Shown: positions 59,618-64,000 of the stretch, piece by piece
How positions within the stretch are numbered: the stretch's first letter is position 1
How the letters are laid out: every line of letters starts with the position of its first letter
Assembly: GCA_024742815.1 (NCBI GenBank)
Contig: JANSXX010000001.1
Coordinates: 124,001-188,000 of the forward strand
Origin: HXMU1420-13 sp024742815
Lineage (GTDB): Bacteria; Bacteroidota; Rhodothermia; Balneolales; Balneolaceae
DNA length: 64,000 nucleotides
Direction: 5' to 3'
Position numbers and translations under genes: made by a program
The notes under the pieces: generated by a model
Told to the model about the DNA's origin: nothing
Seen by the model: only the letters and a program-made list of their open reading frames with translations
Databases searched by the model: none

Positions 59618-61082
59618 ACTTCGAGAACTCTTTTCTGACACTCTCATTTACGGCATAAGCAGCGTTTTTGCCCGTTTTATAAACTATCTACTCGTTCCTC
59701 TTTATACCGGAATCTTCGATCCCGAAGCGTATGGAGTTGTGGGTTTAGTGTATGCAGCCATCGCTTTTTTAAATGTGATTTTTACCATGGGGATGGAATC
59801 GGCTTATTTACGCTACGCCAAAGACAGAGATCAAGCATCGAGTTTTTTCAAAACCTTGCAACTCTTCTTACTCGGCAGTTCTGTGTTGCTTGTGGTGACT
59901 ATGTGGATTATTCAGCCGGTCGTTTCACCACTTTTAGGGATAGAACAATCTTCAGATATTTACCTATTAATGCTGGGAATTCTGCTGTTTGATACTCTTT
60001 CGATTGTTCCCTTCGCTGAACTTCGATTTGTTCGAAAAGCCATCACTTTTGCCTCGCTAAAAACCGGAAATGTACTCATTAACATAGGACTGAATTTCTA
60101 CCTGATTTTAGGATTGGATTACGGAATCGAAGCCGTCTTTATCTCAAATTTTGTTGCCTCGATTGTTACTGCACTAGTGATTTGGCTCATTACCATCCCA
60201 CAGTTTTCCGGTAAATGGAACTCCGATCACCTACGTACAGCCTTGGTTTTTGGATTACCCTTTGTACCTGCAGGAATAGGGCATGTAATTAACGAAATGC
60301 TCGATCGGTTTTTCATCAAGGGGATGTCGCCTGAAGCAATCGAAACCATTTACGGTGCAGGTATTTCAGCAGATTATTTGGTGGGTATTTACAATGCCTG
60401 CTACAAATTAGCGGTATTTATGTTGTTGCTCGTTCAAATGTACCGGATGGCTTGGCAACCATTTTTTATGCGACAATCAGACGATGCTGACGCCCCTCAT
60501 TTATTCGCCAAAGCTTTTTCGTTATTCAATTTTGCAGCTGCTATTATGGTGCTATTTGTAGCACTTTTTGTAGATCACATCGTAGCGATCCGAATACCAT
60601 TTTTAAACACCACGTTGATAGGTGAAGAATACTGGATTGGTTTATCAATAGTGCCGGTACTACTATTCGCTTATTGGTTTCAGGGTTGGTATGTGAATTT
60701 TTCGGCCGGCATCTTCATCAAAAACAAAACAAAAAAACTGGCGCAAATTACCTTGATCGGAGCTTTGATTACGGTAATTGCTAACCTAATTCTGATTCCT
60801 TTCTACGGCATTATGGGCTCTGCCACCGCTACATTGCTAAGCTATTTTGTGATGGCTTTACTCATCTATTTTTACGCCAATAGAGCAATGGAAATCCCTT
60901 ACAAGAAGCTTCAAGCAATTGGTGTGCTTGCAATTACCGCCTTGGCTATATGGGCAAAACCTTTTTTAGTTGACCAAAATTTTTCAGACATTGCCGCTTC
61001 ACTACTATTATTTATCGCGTCTGTTTTATTGATCAGCGTTTTGAGCCTTAGAAATATTATTGGTCGACGCACGCAGGCCTAA
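59610..61082 (+). CDS. Oligosaccharide flippase / polysaccharide biosynthesis membrane protein
   Basis: 490 residues with about 12-14 transmembrane helices of the MOP (Wzx/MATE-like) superfamily: LFSDTLIYGISSVFARFINY at the start, GLPFVPAGIGHVINEMLDRF in the middle and paired GAL/AFL-type helices at the end. It would flip lipid-linked glycans across the inner membrane. TTG start overlaps aroQ by 8 bp. No glycosyltransferases are nearby, so the glycan is unknown. Confidence 0.88.
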   Translation: MSKLRELFSDTLIYGISSVFARFINYLLVPLYTGIFDPEAYGVVGLVYAAIAFLNVIFTMGMESAYLRYAKDRDQASSFFKTLQLFLLGSSVLLVVTMWIIQPVVSPLLGIEQSSDIYLLMLGILLFDTLSIVPFAELRFVRKAITFASLKTGNVLINIGLNFYLILGLDYGIEAVFISNFVASIVTALVIWLITIPQFSGKWNSDHLRTALVFGLPFVPAGIGHVINEMLDRFFIKGMSPEAIETIYGAGISADYLVGIYNACYKLAVFMLLLVQMYRMAWQPFFMRQSDDADAPHLFAKAFSLFNFAAAIMVLFVALFVDHIVAIRIPFLNTTLIGEEYWIGLSIVPVLLFAYWFQGWYVNFSAGIFIKNKTKKLAQITLIGALITVIANLILIPFYGIMGSATATLLSYFVMALLIYFYANRAMEIPYKKLQAIGVLAITALAIWAKPFLVDQNFSDIAASLLLFIASVLLISVLSLRNIIGRRTQA

Positions 61083-61104
61083 TCTTGAATTACTATTATT
61101 TATT

Positions 61105-61911
61105 ATGGGACGAATTGGGATTTATGTTGATGCCGTAAACGTAACGATGAACGGTGGATACGGAATGAGATACGACGTGCTGAGAAAATTTGCAAGTCGC
61201 TGTGGCGGTGCTGCTTCCCGTCTTAATGTATACCTTTCTTACGATGAAGAACGCCTGCAAAACGATCATGATTACCGCAAGAAAACTCAGCGTTTTTGCG
61301 ACATGCTTCGGGATTTCGAATACAAAGTGATGGAGAAGCCGCTTATTACCTACAACAATCATGAGACGGGCGAAAAGATTACGAAATCTACCATCGATAT
61401 GGACATGGCGGTAGATATGATGGTGCACTCTGAACACCTGCACAAAATTGTATTGCTTACCAGCAACGGCAGTTATGTGAGTGTGGTAAATGCTCTACAA
61501 AATAAAGGCTGTAAAGTGGAAGTAATTGGCTTTGAGCATGTTTCAATGGCGCTAAAAAAAGCAGCCGATTCGTATGTTTCCGGCTATTTGATTCCTGGAT
61601 TATTACCTATTGATACACCTTATCCCTGGGGAAAACCGGGATCACGAGTGCGAGGAATTTGTTACGACTTTTCTACCCACGATGGCTATGGTTTCATGCG
61701 CTTCCTCACCGATTTCAGTGACCTGCTATGGGTAACCGATTCCCGTGATGAAGATTCCCCGTTTAAAACCGTGTTTGCACACATTTCACAATTTGAGGAA
61801 GGCTTGGATATGAATCATCTTCCCAATCGGGACTATATTTTCGAATTCGATATTGTTGAAAATGACAAGGGATTAGTAGCCGAAAATATCGTGTTAGTGA
61901 ATAGGCATTAA
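61105..61911 (+). CDS. NYN domain protein fused to a cold-shock-like RNA-binding domain
   Basis: 268 residues from the ATG at 61105; an in-frame TTG at 61060 lies in the flippase end. The N-terminal NYN (PIN-like) domain has D9 (GIYVDAVNV) and D98/D100 (STIDMDMAVD), but the SGDxDF-type strand reads TSNGSYVSV, replacing two family aspartates by N121 and S123. The C-terminus (about 185-265, DGYGFMRF, VFAHISQFEEG) resembles a cold-shock domain. Likely RNA-binding; nuclease activity is uncertain. It overlaps the convergent oxidoreductase by 4 bp. Confidence 0.88.
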   Translation: MGRIGIYVDAVNVTMNGGYGMRYDVLRKFASRCGGAASRLNVYLSYDEERLQNDHDYRKKTQRFCDMLRDFEYKVMEKPLITYNNHETGEKITKSTIDMDMAVDMMVHSEHLHKIVLLTSNGSYVSVVNALQNKGCKVEVIGFEHVSMALKKAADSYVSGYLIPGLLPIDTPYPWGKPGSRVRGICYDFSTHDGYGFMRFLTDFSDLLWVTDSRDEDSPFKTVFAHISQFEEGLDMNHLPNRDYIFEFDIVENDKGLVAENIVLVNRH

Positions 61912-62888
61912 TTAATCTTTAAAACCTCACCCATCACCCAATTTGCTCTCGCTGCTGATTTTCCGGTACTGGGGCAGGCACCAACGCCTCGGAGCTCATC
62001 TACAATGGATTGAATGAGCGGTTGTTGAACGTGAGGCGGATAAGGGAGATGATATTCCTTTTTCTCTGATTGGGCTTCTACTACAATCGGAGTCTCTCCG
62101 TTAAATGTAGCGAAGCTCATTCGTCCGATAGTGCCTTCTATCACTATGCTATCGCAACGTTGATTTTCAGAAACGGTGAAATCCCAGTTTCCTGTGCCGG
62201 TCAATCCTGAAGCAAAAGTAAATTTTGCGATCACTCGATCTTGAGCAGGATTATCAATGATGGTAGAATCTGAGGAGCCATTGGCAGACGTGATTTTCCC
62301 AAATAAGAAATCCAGCAAATCAAATTGATGCGAGGCTAAATCATGAAAATAACCACCACCTGAAATTTCGGGATTAATTCGCCAGTTTGATTCGGGATCA
62401 TCATCATTTGGCTTTGGTGATTTATGCAGCGTTAAGGAAATGCCGGTTGGGGTGCCAATAACTCCCGAATCCAATGTCTCTTTTACTTTTAAAAAGTAGG
62501 GTAATCGCCGACGGTAGTATGCCACAAAAAGTGGAACGCCGGCCGACTCACAAATTTCGATAATTTCGAGGCATTCGGCATAAGTTCGTGCCATCGGTTT
62601 TTCTACATAAATCGGCTTACCGGATTTAGCCGCCAATCGAACATAATCTAAATGATGCTTTGGTGGGGTGGCGATGTAAATCGCATTTACGTTCGGATCG
62701 TTGATCAATGCTAAAGCATCGGTATACCAAGTTGGAACACCGTGGCGAGTAGCATAATCTCGAGCTTTTTCTGTATCTCGGCGCATAACGGCAACCAATT
62801 CCGAGTGATGCGCTTTTTGGAATCCGGGTCCGCTTTTTACCTCACAAACTGCCCCGCATCCGATAATTCCCCATTTGATGGTGTTCAT
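61908..62888 (-). CDS. Gfo/Idh/MocA family oxidoreductase
   Basis: 326 residues without a signal peptide, so cytoplasmic. Rossmann motif KWGIIGCGAVCEVKSGP (4-20), AIYIATPPKHHLDYVRLA and the family lysine in YVEKPMARTY, then the C-terminal domain with GGGYFHDLASHQFDLLDFL. NAD(P)-dependent sugar or inositol-type dehydrogenase; substrate unknown. Unlike the homologue at 45.8 kb it lacks a Tat signal. Confidence 0.93.
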   Translation of the reverse strand: MNTIKWGIIGCGAVCEVKSGPGFQKAHHSELVAVMRRDTEKARDYATRHGVPTWYTDALALINDPNVNAIYIATPPKHHLDYVRLAAKSGKPIYVEKPMARTYAECLEIIEICESAGVPLFVAYYRRRLPYFLKVKETLDSGVIGTPTGISLTLHKSPKPNDDDPESNWRINPEISGGGYFHDLASHQFDLLDFLFGKITSANGSSDSTIIDNPAQDRVIAKFTFASGLTGTGNWDFTVSENQRCDSIVIEGTIGRMSFATFNGETPIVVEAQSEKKEYHLPYPPHVQQPLIQSIVDELRGVGACPSTGKSAARANWVMGEVLKIN

Positions 62889-62979
62889 ATACTGAAGTTT
62901 AGTTTTATTTGTTTATAAGTATTTTGAATAGGAATTTGAAAATTCAATCTGTACAATTTTTGAATAACATTCAGAATTC

Positions 62980-63177
62980 ATGAGAACATATATTGAAATA
63001 GAAGACGAATTGATGGAGCGTATACTCCAGACTGGCGAGTTCAAAACCAAAAAAGAAGCGGTGAATGAAGGTCTAAAATTATTACTGGATCGAATTAATC
63101 AGCAGAAAATCAGAGACTTTCGCGGGAAGTTAAATTGGTCAGGTGATTTAGGTGAAATGCGAACTGACGCCGAATGA
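62980..63177 (+). CDS. vapB: VapB-family antitoxin, orphan
   Basis: 65 residues, RHH fold of the VapB type: MRTYIEIEDELMERILQTGE, TKKEAVNEGLKLLLDRI, with the toxin-binding tail FRGKLNWSGDL. In intact pairs vapC starts at the overlapping ATGA. Here the ATG at 63174 opens MIVDSRATG and then hits TAG, so the toxin gene is reduced to a nine-codon stub. Confidence 0.85.
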   Translation: MRTYIEIEDELMERILQTGEFKTKKEAVNEGLKLLLDRINQQKIRDFRGKLNWSGDLGEMRTDAE

Positions 63178-63203
63178 TTGTTGATAGCAGAGCTACCGGT
63201 TAG
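63174..63203 (+). pseudogene. vapC stub (nine codons)
   Basis: ATG overlapping the vapB stop encodes MIVDSRATG followed by TAG. MIVDS is the typical PIN-toxin beginning with the first catalytic Asp; the rest of the gene is gone, as the next gene begins at 63231. Confidence 0.55.
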
Positions 63204-63230
63204 GCTAGTGGCTGAACTACATACAAAAAT

Positions 63231-63599
63231 ATGAGAACATTCTTTTTTATATCGCTGTTTTTGTTACAACTGAATTGCCAGAATAAAACCGGCATCAAAG
63301 TAGAAGTTCATAATCTGAGTGGTGAAGCAATTACGGAAGTAAACGTCTTTACAAGCGAACCAGAAGGAGGAATGCTAGACATTGGGAAAATTGAATCATC
63401 TGAAAAGTATTCCGATTTCCTTGAAATGAGTAATAATTACCAAGATGGTGGTTACATCATTGAATTCAAGAGAGGAGGAAGTACAGTTTAGCGATCCGGT
63501 GGTGGGTACTATACCAATGGAGCACCTTTAGACAGTAAGGTCATTTTTATCATAGAACCAGATACTGTAAACATAGTGTTTCGAGGGTATGGGTTATAA
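63231..63599 (+). pseudogene. Lipoprotein gene interrupted by an in-frame TAG
   Basis: The reading frame begins with a short signal (MRTFFFISLFLLQLNC, lipobox Cys16), runs 86 codons, meets TAG at 63489-63491, then continues in the same frame for 35 codons (RSGGGYYTNGAPLDS, IIEPDTVNIVFRGYG) to TAA at 63597-63599. Total 122 codons of one continuous small beta-rich lipoprotein. Either a nonsense mutation or a sequencing error; readthrough is possible but less likely. Parent family unknown, function not assignable. Confidence 0.65.
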
Positions 63600-63641
63600 A
63601 TAGCTTTCGCTAAAGCCATTGATTCAATAATGATAATGTCA

Positions 63642-63676
63642 TAAAATAATCCCCCGCATCGAAGATGCGAGGGATT
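63642..63676 (-). terminator. Terminator of mdh (probably bidirectional)
   Basis: AATCCCCCGCATC (63648-63660), GAA loop, GATGCGAGGGATT (63664-63676): a 13-bp stem with one mismatch. On the minus strand TTATTTTA follows, so it mainly serves mdh. Confidence 0.8.
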
Positions 63677-63718
63677 AAAATGCAAGTAGTGAGAACCTTA
63701 GTCCTCGTTGTTTACTTA

Positions 63719-64000
63719 TTATTTATTCATTAGCGCCTTGAAGGCATCTAACGTTCCACGAACATGGTTCGCAGAATTGTTTAGAAGTTCTTGCTCATCA
63801 TCGGTAAGCGCAACTTCAATTACTTTTTTAATTCCACCTTTGCCAAGCATTACAGGAACACCGATATACAAGTCATCGATCCCGAACTCGCCATCAATGT
63901 GAGCGCATACCGGGAAAATACGGTTTTGATCCAATAATATTGCTTCCACCATTTGGGCGGCTGCAGTACCGGGTGCATACCAGGCTGAGGTCCCCATCAA
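63719..64000 (-). CDS. mdh: Malate dehydrogenase (C-terminal part)
   Basis: The last 93 residues of an LDH-type malate dehydrogenase; the frame is open at base 64000 so the 5' end lies outside. Visible pieces are SAWYAPGTAAAQMVEAIL, the CAHIDGEFGIDDLYIGVPV strand and DDEQELLNNSANHVRGTLD at the end. The enzyme interconverts malate and oxaloacetate in the TCA cycle. A terminator lies 43 bp downstream. Confidence 0.93.
   Translation of the reverse strand: MMGTSAWYAPGTAAAQMVEAILLDQNRIFPVCAHIDGEFGIDDLYIGVPVMLGKGGIKKVIEVALTDDEQELLNNSANHVRGTLDAFKALMNK

Overview
The window looks like a chromosomal segment of a free-living, probably marine or halophilic member of the Bacteroidota/Balneolota side of the FCB superphylum; Balneolaceae-like is my best guess. 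This rests on several things: type IX secretion parts (PorX-like PglZ protein, PorQ), a Bacteroidota-style long YidC and a 1128-residue SecA, an LptD-type outer-membrane protein, weak Shine-Dalgarno signals, and FCB-type promoters. Both tRNA genes and a toxin-antitoxin operon carry TTG, a 19-21 bp spacer, then TAnnTTTG. No rRNA, CRISPR array, prophage or integrative element is visible.

Layout. 1-3.5 kb: end of porX, tsaE, a VapBC-type toxin-antitoxin pair with an inverted-repeat operator, and a PnuC vitamin transporter. 3.5-6.9 kb (minus): rpmH-rnpA-yidC cluster plus an HsdR_N-type nuclease-fold protein. 7-10.2 kb: a four-repeat surface lipoprotein, a sterol-desaturase-family protein and a helical protein of unknown role. 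10.4-13.8 kb: secA. 13.9-15 kb: a REP-associated tyrosine transposase (RAYT) between inverted REP-like palindromes, followed by more palindromes. 15-17.4 kb: a ROK/polyphosphate-glucokinase homologue with degenerate active-site motifs, a TPR protein and a VOC protein. 17.4-24 kb: histidine utilisation, a LysR regulator divergent from hutH-hutU-hutI-hutG, with a palindromic operator between them. 24-26 kb: AhpD-like protein, MarR regulator and EamA transporter. 26.2-28.7 kb: Mla lipid-transport operon. 28.7-33.2 kb: porQ, aroC, TPR, LysM-RlpA and CPBP genes.

33.4-38.8 kb: ECF sigma factor, sensor kinase, and the tig-clpP-clpX proteostasis operon with tRNA-Leu. 38.9-44.9 kb: cutA, cysH, an HtrA-type protease, nrnA, thiamine pyrophosphokinase and a Xaa-Pro peptidase. 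44.8-45.5 kb: a MazF/RHH toxin-antitoxin operon with a textbook promoter and operator. 45.5-48 kb: a Tat-exported oxidoreductase and DoxX. 48-56 kb: PpiD-like chaperone, ribD-ribE, LptD, ROK glucokinase, FtsB/DivIC. 56-58 kb: an exported PLD-SNase-helix-hairpin-helix fusion, then tRNA-Lys. 58.2-62.9 kb: thioredoxin-like, HIT, aroQ, flippase, NYN-cold-shock fusion, oxidoreductase. The last kilobase has an orphan VapB with a vapC stub, a lipoprotein gene broken by an in-frame TAG, and the 3' part of mdh.

Most of the window is housekeeping. The less ordinary material is the RAYT/REP locus, three proteins whose recognisable folds have lost family catalytic residues (PpgK-like, the SNase domain, the NYN domain), the palindromic operators next to regulators or antitoxins, and decayed genes near the right end. 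Assignments are from reading the sequence; no database search was run.
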